Positions 1-20,269 of a DNA stretch of 35,130 nucleotides are shown one piece after another. The notes under the pieces were generated by a model. That model ran no database searches, had not been told where the DNA came from, and was given only the letters and a program-made list of their open reading frames with translations. Every line of letters starts with the position of its first letter. The first letter of the stretch is position 1. Both the position numbers and the translations under genes were made by a program. Source of the stretch: Geodermatophilaceae bacterium (GTDB lineage: Bacteria > Actinomycetota > Actinomycetes > Mycobacteriales > Geodermatophilaceae); contig JACDAB010000083.1 of assembly GCA_013695665.1 (NCBI GenBank), positions 1 through 35,130 on the forward strand. Direction: 5' to 3'.

Positions 1-77
1 GAGCCTCGCTCGACTTGCATGTGTTAAGCACGCCGCCAGCGTTCGTCCTGAGCCAGGATCAAACTCTCCATAGATGT
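1..77 (-). rRNA. rrs: 16S ribosomal RNA, 5' end only (continues beyond window start)
   Basis: Reverse complement reads TGGAGAGTTTGATCCTGGCTCAGGACGAACGCTGGCGGCGTGCTTAACACATGCAAGTCGAGCGAGGCTC, the universal 16S 5' end (27F primer site). The exact mature 5' end is approximate. Confidence 0.97.
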
Positions 78-275
78 CTATTACTTCAACCCGGTGCGGC
101 AAACCGCAACGGTGAAGTGACACGAAGAGCGGCGCCACCGAGGTGGCACCAATCACTGGCCAAACGAGCTGTGTGCTCGATTGTCCATTTCAGATGTTGC
201 TACCGGCACATCAAACACACCTACCCGGGGGCGGGCAAGTGTGCGGTCAGGCCGGCGATTTGGCACTGACTTTTA

Positions 276-300
276 GCACGCTGTTGAGTTCTCAAGGAGC
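276..300 (-). promoter_or_regulatory. rRNA leader conserved element (antitermination/processing type)
   Basis: Minus strand reads GCTCCTTGAGAACTCAACAGCGTGC, matching the conserved actinobacterial pre-16S leader motif (..TTGAGAACTCAA.AG.GTG..). Confidence 0.7.
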
Positions 301-350
301 GGGAGCGCACCGCGACGAGCCTTTCAGCCGTTCGCGGGGCAACTTATGCA

Positions 351-379
351 ACGTTACGCGGTCGGTTCCGCGGCGTCAA
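351..379 (-). promoter_or_regulatory. predicted rrn promoter P2: TTGACG-N17-TAACGT
   Basis: -35 TTGACG at 379-374, 17-bp spacer, -10 TAACGT at 356-351, upstream of the 16S leader. Confidence 0.6.
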
Positions 380-524
380 ACCGGGGATGTCCCGTTCGGC
401 CGCACCGCCCGCAGCCCCGATCTCCGGTTCGAAACGATCCCGCACACGGAGGTTGAGGCTCACCCAGACCGGCTTCGCACCGACTCCATAACGGAGTCGG
501 CGCCTAACCTGTCGGGATCCACCG

Positions 525-553
525 ATGGTACCCAGACGGAACCAGCAGGTCAA
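525..553 (-). promoter_or_regulatory. predicted rrn promoter P1: TTGACC-N17-TACCAT
   Basis: -35 TTGACC at 553-548, 17-bp spacer, -10 TACCAT at 530-525, just past the tyrS stop codon. Confidence 0.6.
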
Positions 554-587
554 CCGAGGGGTGTCGGGAGAATGCCGGGCCGGATGG

Positions 588-1861
588 TCAGTGCACCGTG
601 GCGAGGCTCTCGATCCCTGCAACCGACCTCTTGCCACGGCGCAGCACAAGCCAGCGACCGTGCAGCAGGTCCTCGGCCGCCGGCCTCCAGTCCACGTCGG
701 TGACCCGCACGTTGTTGACGTACGCGCCGCCGTCGGTGACCGCCCGCCGGGCGGCCGATGTGCTGGCGGACAAACCTGACCGGTGCAGCATGGCGACGAG
801 GCCGGGCAATTCACCGCTGACCTGCAACGTGCCGGCTTCGGCAAGAGCCGCTTCGAGCAGGGGCGCGGGCAGCGCCGATAGCGCGCCCTGGCCGAACAAG
901 GCGGCGGACGCGGCCTGGACCTGCTCGGTCGCTGTCGGCCCGTGCACCAGCGAGGTCATCTCTGCGGCCAGGGTGCGCTGAGCCTCGCGGGCCGCGGGGC
1001 GGGCGACAGCCGCCTCGGCCAGCGCAGCGATCTCCTCGCGCCCGAGGAACGTGAAGGTGCGCAACCGCGCGACGACATCGGCATCGTCGGTGTTGACCCA
1101 GAATTGATACCACGCGTACGGCGACGTGAGATCCGGGTCCAACCACATGGACCCGCCACCGGTGGACTTGCCGAACTTCTCCCCCGAGGCGTCGGTCAGG
1201 AGCGGCACGGTGAGGGCGTGCGCGGCGGCGCCCTCGACCCGGCGGATCAGGTCGACTCCCCCGACGATGTTGCCCCACTGGTCCGAGCCGCCGATCTGCA
1301 GCGAGCACCCCATCCGGCGGTACAGCTCGAGGAAGTCCATCGACTGCAGCAGCAGGTAGCTGAACTCGGTGAAGCTGATGCCCTCGGTGTCCAGCCGCCG
1401 GCGGATGCTTTCCCGACCGAGCATCACGTTCACCGAGAAGTGCTTGCCGATGTCACGTAGGAAGTCGACGGTCGACAGCTTCGCCGTCCAGTCCAGGTTG
1501 TTGGTCAGCACCGCCGCCGCAGGCCCGTCGAAGTCGAGGAACATGCCCAGCTGCTGGCGGATCCGTTCGACATAGTCCCGGACGGTCTCGGCCGTGAGCA
1601 GGATGCGCTCCGCGGACTTCCCGGTGGGATCACCGATCATCCCGGTGGCGCCCCCCGCGAGGGCGATGGGTCGGTGACCCGCCAGCTGGAACCGGCGGAG
1701 GGTGAGCAGCGGCACCAGGTGCCCGGCATGCAGGCTCGGGCCGGTCGGGTCGAATCCCGAGTACAGCGTGACCGGTCCGCCGTGCAAGGCGGCCCGTAGC
1801 GGATCCTCACCGGTCGATTGGGCAACCAGCCCACGCCAGCGCAGCTCCTCGAGGATGTCGA

Positions 1862-1865
<4 letters not shown>
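588..1865 (-). CDS. tyrS: tyrosyl-tRNA synthetase
   Basis: GTG start at 1865 ([18 protein letters not shown]...) with GGGAG upstream; class I signatures HAGH and KFGKS; C-terminal S4-like domain. The ORF-track start at 1943 is probably too long. Confidence 0.95.
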
Positions 1866-5104
<3,239 letters not shown>

Positions 5105-5108
<4 letters not shown>

Positions 5109-5632
5109 GGGTTTCCTTCCTGGTTCTCATGCGTACCGGCGGCCAGGGCACGGAGCCGGCCGGCGAGATCGTGGCCACCGTTGGCGTCGCGCGCCACGGC
5201 AAGGATCGTGTCGTCCCCGGCGATGGTGCCGAGGATGTAGGGCAGGCCGGAGCGGTCCAACGCCGAGGCGAGGAATTGGGCAGCCCCCGGCGGTGTGCGC
5301 AGGACCGCGAGGTTTCCGCTGGCTTCGGCATCGACCAGCAGATCGGCCAGCAGCCGGACCAGCCGCGCCGGAGCCGCCTCGGAGGGCCGCATCGGCGCAT
5401 CGCCCTCCTCCGGTACGACGTACGCCCCGGGGGCGCCGTCGACACCGCGCAGCTTCACCGCGCCCAGTTCCTCGAGGTCGCGGGACAGCGTTGCCTGGGT
5501 CACGCCGATCCCCTCCTCCTCCAGCAGCGTGGCCAGTTCGCCCTGTGAGTGGATCCGGCGGCTCCGCAACAGGGCCTGGATCCGGGTGTGTCGGCTGGCC
5601 CTCGTCGGCAACCCGGCGACATCGACCTGCAT
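5105..5632 (-). CDS. argR: arginine repressor
   Basis: ATG at 5632; [50 protein letters not shown]-binding domain, C-terminal [15 protein letters not shown]. Confidence 0.96.
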
Positions 5633-5634
5633 GG

Positions 5635-10846
<5,212 letters not shown>

Positions 10847-10848
10847 CG

Positions 10849-11220
10849 TCAGGTCGTGCTGGACGGCTCCTTGAACGCCGTACCGATCGTCACCAGCAGG
10901 TGAGCCACGCCCAGGACGATGAAGAAGGCGGTCGGCGCCCCCTCGTCGTTGAACCCGAAGATGAACGGCGCCGCGATCAGGAACACCGCGAGGGCGTAGT
11001 CGACAGCGGCGTGGACAGTCGCCGGGATGGAGTTGATCAGGCTCGTCGGGCCGACCGTGGCCGAGGCCATTACGAGGATGAGGACGCCGACTGCGATGGA
11101 GATCCCCACCGCGAATCCGTCGTCGTACCCGAACACGAACGGGGCGGCGATGAACAGCACGCCCGCCACGTATTCGATCATTCCGTGGATGGCCCGGGGA
11201 ATGGGCCCGTCTCGCAACAT
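10849..11220 (-). CDS. small membrane protein with two repeated hydrophobic units
   Basis: MLRDGPIPRAIHGMIEYVAGVLFIAAPFVFGYDD.../VHAAVDYALAVFLIAAPFIFGFND...; roughly four predicted TM segments. The ORF track allows a start at 11262. Confidence 0.75.
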   Translation of the reverse strand: MLRDGPIPRAIHGMIEYVAGVLFIAAPFVFGYDDGFAVGISIAVGVLILVMASATVGPTSLINSIPATVHAAVDYALAVFLIAAPFIFGFNDEGAPTAFFIVLGVAHLLVTIGTAFKEPSSTT

Positions 11221-11288
11221 GCGCTCACCGTAGCCGCCACCACGCGCCGCGGCATCTGGCACGCCGTAACGCCGGTTAGGCTGCGGCG

Positions 11289-12398
11289 ATGTCCACCTGG
11301 ATCGTGCGACTGGACGAGCCCGGAGAGGGACCGCGGCTCGCGGTCAAGGACGTGATCGACGTGGCGGGCGTCCCGACGACCATCGGATGCGCGGCGGTCG
11401 CCGACCGGGCGCAGCCGGCCGCCATCGACGCGGACTGTGTCGCCACGGCGCGGGCAGGCGGCGCCCGGATCGTCGGGAAGTCGAACCTGCACGAGCTGTG
11501 CTACGGCGTCACCGGCATCAACCGCTGGTACGGGACGCCGGTCAACCCCCTCGATTCGACACTCGTCCCGGGCGGGTCCTCCAGTGGGTCGGCCGCGGCA
11601 GTCGGTGCCGAGGAGGCCGACATCGGGTACGGGACGGACACCGGGGGGTCGGTCCGGATCCCAGCTGCCTGCTGTGGCATCGCCGGTCTCAAGACGACCT
11701 GGGGCCGGATCTCTATCGAGGGCGTCTGGCCCCTCTCACCGACGCTGGACACCGTCGGCCCGCTGGCCCGCGACATCGCGGGCGTGGTCACGGGAATGCA
11801 GTTGATGGAGCCGGGATTCGACCCGTCCGGAGCTATCACGACGGTGGGACGGGTACGCCGGCCAGGCGCGGACCCGGACGTCGAGGCTGCGGTGGACGAG
11901 GTGCTGGCAGCCTGGGGAGTCGATGTCATCGACATCGTCCTGGACGGGTGGGCGGCCGCGGACACGGCCTTCGAGCAGATCATCGGCGCCGAGGCGTACG
12001 CCGCCGACCGGCACTGGGTCGAGGACAGCCCCGACCGGGTCGGCGAACTGGTCACCCGCCGGATCCTGGAGGGAGCCGCGGTTTCGGCAACGCAATTGGC
12101 CGCGGCCAGAATCGTGCGCCAACGCTGGCAGCAAGAGCTCGCAGTGGTGTTCGACCGCGTTCAGATTCTGGCCCTGCCAACGCTTCCTGGGCCCGCCCCG
12201 TCGCTGGGCCTGGTCGGGCCGCGACCGCCGCTGAACCAGTTGACCCGGACGTTCAACGTGTCCGGCTCACCGGCACTGTCGCTTCCCAGCGCGAACCGCG
12301 GGACGAGCCTTCAGCTCGTCGGCCCGCTCCACGGCGAGGAACTGCTCTGCGCGGCCGGCGCCGAGGTGGAGCGGGTCGTCCAGTCGCTGCGGCCCTAG
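11289..12398 (+). CDS. amidase-signature family amidase
   Basis: AVKDVIDVAG catalytic Lys, PGGSSSGSAAAV and GYGTDTGGSVRIPAACCGIAGLKTTWGR amidase-signature Ser-cisSer-Lys motifs. Confidence 0.92.
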   Translation: MSTWIVRLDEPGEGPRLAVKDVIDVAGVPTTIGCAAVADRAQPAAIDADCVATARAGGARIVGKSNLHELCYGVTGINRWYGTPVNPLDSTLVPGGSSSGSAAAVGAEEADIGYGTDTGGSVRIPAACCGIAGLKTTWGRISIEGVWPLSPTLDTVGPLARDIAGVVTGMQLMEPGFDPSGAITTVGRVRRPGADPDVEAAVDEVLAAWGVDVIDIVLDGWAAADTAFEQIIGAEAYAADRHWVEDSPDRVGELVTRRILEGAAVSATQLAAARIVRQRWQQELAVVFDRVQILALPTLPGPAPSLGLVGPRPPLNQLTRTFNVSGSPALSLPSANRGTSLQLVGPLHGEELLCAAGAEVERVVQSLRP

Positions 12399-12626
12399 GC
12401 TCACCGACCCCGCGCCGCGCCGGCAACGACAGAAGCAGCGGGCGAGCTGTGAGCCTGGTCGTCTGTCGCTTTAGCCAGGTCGGGTCTGCGGCTCACTCTC
12501 ATCCTTTCCAACGGACGGATCGAGCACGTCGTGTACCCGGTGTTCCCGCGGGCAGCCGAACAGGCGCGACATCGTGCGACCGGCGATCAGCTGAGGTACG
12601 CCGGATCGGGGGAAGTGGGTGGTGGT

Positions 12627-15085
12627 TCAGCCCCGTAGTTCCGCGCCGGTACGCCGGCGCGCCTCCGCCACTGCCGCATCCCGGGCCGCGGTGACCTCCG
12701 CCGTGGTCAGGGTCCGGTCCGGCGCGCGGAAACTCAGTGCGAAGGCAAGCGACCGGCGACCCTCGCCGACCTGTATCCCGGTGAAGACGTCGAACAGGCG
12801 CACGGTTTCCAGCCACTCTCCCGCCCCGTCGGACAGTGCCTGCGTGACGTCTGTCGCCGGTACGCCGAGCGGCACGACCAGCGCGACGTCGACGAGTGCC
12901 GGCGGGAAGGCGGAGATCGTCGGGGCCGGTACGACGCCGGCAGCGGGCAGCGCGTCCAGGTCGAGTTCCATCGCGCAGACGCCGCGCGGCAACTCCAGCG
13001 CGGACAGTACGCCGGGATGCAACTCCCCCGCGCGACCCACGACCCGGTCGGCGACGACAAGTTCAGCGCAGCGGCCGGGGTGCCACGGCGGATGCTGACC
13101 GGCGCGGACCGACAGCTGCACGCCCGCTGTGGCTCCCACGATGCGGGCGGCCTCGACAGCGTCACCCCACGTACTGGTCTCACCGGACCCCCACCAGCCG
13201 GCCGGCTGACGCTGTCCGGTCAACGCCACGGCCACATGCCACGGCTGCGGGGGCACCGAGGCCAGCAGCGCGGAGGTCTCGGCCTCGTCCGGCCGCCGGT
13301 CGACACCGAGGGATGGTGGCGGCGGCTGGTCCCCGCCCAGGAAAACCAAACCCAGCTCGAACAGCGCAACGTCGCGCTGCCCGCGGGAGTGGTTGCGCGC
13401 CAGCGTCTTGAGCAGCCCGGGCAGCAACGTCGTACGCATGGCCGGTTCCTGCTCCGAGACCGGGTTGGCCAGGCGAACGGCCCTCCGGCGCGGATCCTCA
13501 TCGCCGAGGCCGAACACGTCGAAGATGCCTGGGTCGAGGAACGGGTACGCCGGAGCTTCGACGTACCCCGCCTCGGCCAGCGCCCGGCCGATCGACCTGC
13601 GGCGGCGCTGCCCGGCCGTCAGGCCCCGGCCGGCGGGTGCCAGCGGCAGGATCGAGGGCACCGCGTCGTACCCGTCCACCCGGGTCACCTCTTCGCAGAG
13701 GTCGGCCGGGTCGGTGAGGTCCGGACGCCACGGCGGGGGGAGGACGGCCAGGCTGGTCGATCCCTCGACAGCACACCCGATGTCGGTCAGTGCAGCGACG
13801 ACGGACTCAGGCGGGTACTGCACACCGGCGACCTGGGCAGGCAGTTCGGCATCGAGCTGGATCGGGCGGCCGGGCACCCGGTGGTCGAGGTCGAGTACAC
13901 CGGCCAGCGCCCTACCCCCGCCGTACTCCACCAACAGCGCCGCCGCGCGCGCCACCGCCACCCGAGTCATCTCCGGGTCGACTCCGCGCTCGAATCGCTT
14001 GGACGCCTCGCTGACCAGCCGGTGCCGGCGCGCCGATCGGGCGACGGTGACGGGGTCCCAGTGCGCTGCTTCGAGCAGCACGGCGCGGGTGGAGTCCACG
14101 ACCTCGGTGCTGAGGCCGCCCATCACGGCGGCCAGCCCGATCGGTCCGCTGTCGTCGGTCAGCAAGAGGTCCTCGGGATCGGCGGTGCGCTCGACGCCGT
14201 CCAGCGTCCGCACCCGCTCACCGGCGGCGGCCCTGCGGACCACGATCGGTCCCTGGATCCGGTCGCGGTCGAAGGCGTGCATGGGTTGCCCGAGTTCGAG
14301 CATCACGTAGTTGGTGACATCGACCGCCAGCGAGATCGACCGCACCCCGGCTGTTGCCAGCCGCCGCGTCATCCACAGTGGACTCGGCCGGGACGGGTCG
14401 ATTCCGTCCACGACGGCCGCGACGAATCTGTCGCACCCCACGGTGTCCTCGACGCGGACGTCGTAGGGCGGGGGCCCGTCGCGGAGCGGCACGATCGCTG
14501 CCGCGGGATCCCGGAACGCAACCCGGAGCCCCAGTGCGAGTTCCCGGGCAAGTCCCCTGATCGACAGGCAGTAACCGCGATCCGGGGTGATCGCCAGTTC
14601 CACCACCATGTCATTGAGTCCCAGCACCGCCACACCGTCCGCGCCGACCCGCGAGTCGGCGGGCAGCACCAGAATCCCGGTCGCGTCCGCGCCGAGGTCG
14701 AGTTCGCGGGCCGAGCAGATCATCCCGTCCGAGACGTGGCCGTAGGTCGTGCGGGCCGCGATCTCGAAACCGCCGGGCAGGACGGCCCCCGGCATGGCCA
14801 CCACCACGTGGTCACCGACGACGAAGTTGGTCGCCCCGCAGACGATGCCGCGGATCTGCTCGGGCCCGACCCGCACCTGGCAGAAGCGGATCGGCTTCTT
14901 GAACCCGGTCAGCTCCTCGATCTCCAGGACCGCACCGATGACGAGCGGCCCGTGCACGTCGGCGCCGACAGTGGCGATCTCCTCCACTTCCAGGCCCATC
15001 CGCACGAAGGCGGCGTCGATCTGCTCGGTGGTCACCGGGTCGGGCAGGTCGACGAACTCGGCCAGCCAGGACAGCGCGACCCGCA

Positions 15086-15086
<1 letters not shown>
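12627..15086 (-). CDS. pheT: phenylalanyl-tRNA synthetase beta subunit
   Basis: MRVALSWLAEFVDLP start, tRNA-binding, B3/B4, B5 and C-terminal ferredoxin-like anticodon-binding regions; overlaps the pheS stop (TGATG). Confidence 0.96.
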
Positions 15087-16228
<1,142 letters not shown>

Positions 16229-16292
16229 TCAGTTGTTGTCGCTGAGCCCGGCGGGGCACGGAAATCGACGGCCGATCAACACCCGCATCACC

Positions 16293-17156
16293 CTACGCAG
16301 GGCGACCGCGGTCGGCACCGGCGTTTCCCGGCGCGGCGCGTTGAGCGCGGGCTGAGGCGTAGAGGCTCACCGCCGCCGCCGCCGCGAGGTTGAGGCTCTC
16401 GGACCGGCCGTGGATCGGAACGCGGACCCTCGCGTCGCAGGCTGCTGCCACCTCGCTCGCCAGGCCGCGCGCCTCGTTCCCGAACGTCCACATCGTGGGC
16501 TGTGCCAGCCGTCCCGAGTCGATCTCGGTGTCGAGGTCGCTCTCGCCGTCCCCGGCGGCGGCGAGAACCCGCAACCCGGCGGCTCGTGCACCCGCCAGGG
16601 CCACGGAGACCTCCGCCTCGCGCACCAGGTCGAGATGGAAGAGGCTGCCGGCGGAGGCGCGCACGCACTTGCCGTTGTACGGGTCAACGCTGCCCGCGCT
16701 GAACAGGACCGCCTGGGCCCCGGCTGCGTCCGCCGTCCGCAGGACCGTCCCGGCATTGCCCGGATCGTTGATCTCGACGAGCAGGACGACCAGTCGCCGG
16801 CCGGGGCAGAGGGCTACCGCAGCCGGCACGTGCCCCGCCGTACAGACCGCGACGATGCCCTGGGGGTGCACGGTCTCGGACAGCCCGGCCGCGGCCCGCT
16901 CGGAGACCAGGTGTGGCCGGCCGGCCCAGCTCAGCAGCAGGCCATGGTGGCGCTCGAGCGCGGCCGGCGTACAGAACAGTTCGGTGACGACGCCCGCGAC
17001 CACTGCCTCGCCGACGGCCTGCGGTCCCTCGGCGAGGAACTGCCCGGCGGAGGACCGCTCAGCCCGGGTGGTCAACCGTCGAGCCGCGACGACCCGGGGC
17101 GAACGCGGCGTGAGCAGCGTTCCGACCCCGGGTCGCGGAGATGTGCGCGGACTCAG
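16293..17156 (-). CDS. TrmH/SpoU-family RNA 2'-O-methyltransferase
   Basis: [65 protein letters not shown] motifs. No ATG/GTG near the expected start; CTG at 17156 overlapping the rplT stop is one option, so the 5' end is uncertain. Confidence 0.88.
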   Translation of the reverse strand: MSPRTSPRPGVGTLLTPRSPRVVAARRLTTRAERSSAGQFLAEGPQAVGEAVVAGVVTELFCTPAALERHHGLLLSWAGRPHLVSERAAAGLSETVHPQGIVAVCTAGHVPAAVALCPGRRLVVLLVEINDPGNAGTVLRTADAAGAQAVLFSAGSVDPYNGKCVRASAGSLFHLDLVREAEVSVALAGARAAGLRVLAAAGDGESDLDTEIDSGRLAQPTMWTFGNEARGLASEVAAACDARVRVPIHGRSESLNLAAAAAVSLYASARAQRAAPGNAGADRGRPA

Positions 17157-17542
17157 GCGGCGCCCTGTTCCTGGGCGCCGTCCGCGGCGGGCAGGGCGGC
17201 CCGTGCTGCCTCCACGAGCACGGCGAAGGCTGCGGCATCGGTGACTGCGAGGTCGGCCAGCACCTTGCGGTCGACCTCGATTTCGGCGAGTCGCAGACCC
17301 TGCATGAAGCGGTTGTAGGTAATGCCGTTCAGGCGGGCGGCGGCGTTGATCCGGGTGATCCATAGCTTGCGGAAGTCGCCCTTGCGCTTCTTACGGTCAC
17401 GGTAGGAGTACGTCGCCGAGTGCAGCAACTGCTCCTTGGCCTTGCGGTAGAGCCGCGAGCGCTGGCCACGGTAGCCGCTGGCCGCCTCGAGCGTCGTACG
17501 ACGCTTCTTGTGGGCGTTGATCGCCCTCTTGACGCGTGCCAC
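17153..17542 (-). CDS. rplT: 50S ribosomal protein L20 (bL20)
   Basis: [38 protein letters not shown]. Confidence 0.98.
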   Translation of the reverse strand: MARVKRAINAHKKRRTTLEAASGYRGQRSRLYRKAKEQLLHSATYSYRDRKKRKGDFRKLWITRINAAARLNGITYNRFMQGLRLAEIEVDRKVLADLAVTDAAAFAVLVEAARAALPAADGAQEQGAA

Positions 17543-17578
17543 TGGTGCACCTTCCTCTTGTCTGGATCTGACCGGTGG

Positions 17579-17773
17579 TTAGCGACCGAGCAGTTTCTTG
17601 ATCCGGCTGGTCTCCGCGGGTGAGAACTCCTCAGTGCCATGCAGGCGGCGTTTGCGACTGGAGGACTTGTACTCGAACTTGTGCTGGTTGTTCGTCTTCT
17701 CGTGCACCAACTTGCCGGTGCCGGTGACCCGCACGCGCTTGGCCATTCCCTTGTGCGGTTTGAATTTGGGCAT
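17579..17773 (-). CDS. rpmI: 50S ribosomal protein L35 (bL35)
   Basis: MPKFKPHKGMAKRVRVTGTGKLVHEKTNNQHKFEYKSSSRKRRL. Confidence 0.98.
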   Translation of the reverse strand: MPKFKPHKGMAKRVRVTGTGKLVHEKTNNQHKFEYKSSSRKRRLHGTEEFSPAETSRIKKLLGR

Positions 17774-17822
17774 CAGTGACTGTCCTGTCTCGGTATCGGT
17801 GCGGCGCTCGGTGGCTTCTGGT

Positions 17823-18377
17823 TCAGGCGTCCTGGTTGACCACGGGAACCCGGGTCAGCCGCGTCGGGGTCTTGTGCGGCGCCATCACCATCACCATGTT
17901 CCGGCCGTCCTGCTTGGGCGAGGATTCGACGAACCCGAGTTCGCTCACGTCCTCGGCCAGTCGCTGCAGGAGACGGAAACCCAGCTCGGGACGGGATTGC
18001 TCCCGGCCGCGGAACATGATCGTGACCTTGACCTTGTCCCCCGCCTTGAGGAACCGAACGACGTGACCCTTCTTGGTCTCGTAGTCGTGCGGATCGATCT
18101 TCGGACGGAGCTTCATCTCCTTGATGACGGTGAGCGTCTGGTTGCGACGTGACTCACGCGCCTTCTGAGCGCTCTCGTACTTGAACTTGCCGTAATCCAT
18201 GAGCTTGGCGACCGGTGGCCGGGCCATGGGAGCCACCTCGACGAGATCGAGGTCTGAGTCCTGCGCAAGTCGCAGGGCCTCTCCGATAGGCACGATTCCG
18301 ACCTGCTCACCTTCGGGTCCGACTAGGCGAACCTCTGGTACGCGGATCCGGTCGTTGATGCGGGGCTCAACGCTGAT
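17823..18377 (-). CDS. infC: translation initiation factor IF-3, predicted ATC start
   Basis: (I)[38 protein letters not shown]...; ATC at 18377-18375 preceded by GGGAGG; no ATG/GTG with a Shine-Dalgarno at the homologous position. Confidence 0.93.
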   Translation of the reverse strand: MSVEPRINDRIRVPEVRLVGPEGEQVGIVPIGEALRLAQDSDLDLVEVAPMARPPVAKLMDYGKFKYESAQKARESRRNQTLTVIKEMKLRPKIDPHDYETKKGHVVRFLKAGDKVKVTIMFRGREQSRPELGFRLLQRLAEDVSELGFVESSPKQDGRNMVMVMAPHKTPTRLTRVPVVNQDA

Positions 18378-18617
18378 GGGGCCTCCCTGATTGCAATGGT
18401 CGTGTCCACCACGACCGGGGCTCGGGCTGCCCACGCATGAGAAGGAGCCCTGAAAGCTTTCGCTCTCAGGGCTCGCTCGACCGATCCCAGCGCAGCCGCG
18501 AGGCTGCTGGCACCGGGTGCCATGGGACCGGACCCGGCTCGCCGACGGCGATCAGGTGGGAGCAAGCTCCTCTTGCGTGCCTGTGGTCCTCGGATGAGCA
18601 CCTCAGGCCGGTCGCGT
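18378..18617 (-). promoter_or_regulatory. structured infC-rpmI-rplT leader (predicted)
   Basis: Extended -10 TGGTAGCAT (TAGCAT at 18630-18625), then inverted repeats at 18559-18570, 18509-18521, 18492-18507 and GAGCCCTGA...TCAGGGCTC (18474-18466/18453-18445) before the ATC start. Confidence 0.5.
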
Positions 18618-18691
18618 GGCAGATGCTACCACCGAGGTCCGATGGAACCTGCCGCTCGCACAACGGAAACGGATCCGCCGGCATTCCGGGG

Positions 18692-19141
18692 TCAGGGACG
18701 TTCTGCTGCGCGCGGGCTCCTGCTCGCCTCATGAAGGGCCTGTAGCCCGCGGACCGCCTCGACCGCCCGCTCCTTGTCCACCGCCTGGATCGCCAGGATC
18801 GCGACCGTCTCGTCGTCGTACAGCTCGAGGTAGGGCCACGCCGCCCCGTCGGGGTAGTGCACCGACTCGACGACCTGCCAGCGCAGATCGTGGGACACGA
18901 CGATGTTGCGGATCCTGATCCGCTCCGCGTCGGCGTACACCCGTGGGCGGGCGAGTGACAGGACACCGACGGCGATGACGAGCCCGAGTCCCACCATCGC
19001 GAACTGGTCGCTGGTCGCGAACGCCGTACCTGCCGTCGACTGCTTGAGCAGCGCGCCGATGACCGCGAAGCCGGCGACGATCAGGATCGCCATCGCCACA
19101 CAGACCTGCCGGGTACGCCGGGGGTAGGCGGTGACTGTCAC
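18692..19141 (-). CDS. PH-domain-like membrane protein
   Basis: [32 protein letters not shown]..., two TM helices then [44 protein letters not shown] start overlaps the upstream stop by 4 nt. Confidence 0.75.
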   Translation of the reverse strand: MTVTAYPRRTRQVCVAMAILIVAGFAVIGALLKQSTAGTAFATSDQFAMVGLGLVIAVGVLSLARPRVYADAERIRIRNIVVSHDLRWQVVESVHYPDGAAWPYLELYDDETVAILAIQAVDKERAVEAVRGLQALHEASRSPRAAERP

Positions 19142-20259
19142 CCCTGAAGTGTCCCACCGAGGTCCACGATCGCGGCCACCGGACCGCCGCCGGAGGGGCC
19201 CTGGTGCACGGCGGCGACGGACACGAAGACTGCCGGGTCGCCGGTGACGGCTGCGGCTACTCCACCCACACACGCCTTGATCTGCCGGTGCCAGTGCACA
19301 TCGGAATCGTCGAGCATGGCATTGCGGCGGTGCCGGACTGCACCGGTGGGGTCGGCCTCGCATTTGAGGAAGACGTTGACCAGGCGGTTGCCCAGATCGG
19401 TGTGGTGCGGGCGTTCGGGCAGTTCCAGGCCGGCGTTGCGGATCGCCGACCAGATCCCGTCCTGGTCCAACGCGTCGCGCATCACGTCGTGCCCGATGCG
19501 GTAGCGCCCGCCGATGCCGCGGACGTTGCCGACGACGACGATCTGCGCCTGGTCCAGCTCGACCCCGGAGGAGCAGGAGGCCACGGCGGAGTACAGCGAA
19601 AGGTCGTGCATCACCTGGTCGTCGGCCGGCATCGCGATCTCACCGAGAGCCACCGCCACCCCCAGGGCGGTGGTGGCGTTGGACAGGTCCATCGACTCGT
19701 GGGTGTTCTCCGTCCACACCCGTTCGCCGCGGGCCGTCGCGTCCCTGATCGTGTCGATGGTCAGAAGGGGGGTCTTGGTCTGCACGTAGTGGACGTCGGC
19801 GGGATCGGTGATGCCAGCGCGTTCCATCGCCGTACGCACCCCTGCCGCGACCTTCTCGATCATGGTGGTCCGACCGATCTCCTCCGGGCGGATCCGCTCA
19901 CTCATCGCGAAACCGACCGACAGCCGCGGCTCGTCGGTGGCGAGGGCCTGGTCCGTCGGCACCGTGGCGAAGACGGTCGCGTGCGGGGAGATGACACCGT
20001 CCGTGCCGCCGGACCAGACGATGGGGATCTGCTTGACGTCGTCGGCCGAGCGGGTGCCCCTGGCGACCAGTACCTCGCGGAAGGCGCGGTCGGCGATGAT
20101 GCGGGTGTAGTCGTTCACCCCGCCATTGCCCTCGGTCTTGCCGATCACCGCGACCACCCGGTCGGCGTCGAGAACGCCGGCATCGATCAGCGCGGCGAGT
20201 TCCGAGGCGTCGCTGACGCTGTGCAGCGGGATCTTGCGGACCTCGATCGGTTCGGGCAC
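19138..20259 (-). CDS. ring-opening amidohydrolase (cyanuric acid hydrolase AtzD/barbiturase family)
   Basis: GTG start 20259 with [93 protein letters not shown]: three repeats with conserved Lys/Ser pairs. Confidence 0.9.
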   Translation of the reverse strand: MPEPIEVRKIPLHSVSDASELAALIDAGVLDADRVVAVIGKTEGNGGVNDYTRIIADRAFREVLVARGTRSADDVKQIPIVWSGGTDGVISPHATVFATVPTDQALATDEPRLSVGFAMSERIRPEEIGRTTMIEKVAAGVRTAMERAGITDPADVHYVQTKTPLLTIDTIRDATARGERVWTENTHESMDLSNATTALGVAVALGEIAMPADDQVMHDLSLYSAVASCSSGVELDQAQIVVVGNVRGIGGRYRIGHDVMRDALDQDGIWSAIRNAGLELPERPHHTDLGNRLVNVFLKCEADPTGAVRHRRNAMLDDSDVHWHRQIKACVGGVAAAVTGDPAVFVSVAAVHQGPSGGGPVAAIVDLGGTLQG

Positions 20260-20269
20260 GGGCTGCTCC

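Noticed and set aside
131-150. GGCGCCACCGAGGTGGCACC hairpin in the 16S leader as a separate regulatory element
   Set aside because: Most simply part of pre-rRNA leader folding/processing structure.
12397-12456. 8-bp inverted repeat AGGCTCAC...GTGAGCCT after the amidase gene, as a terminator between convergent genes
   Set aside because: 44-nt loop and no T-tract; too weak to call by eye.
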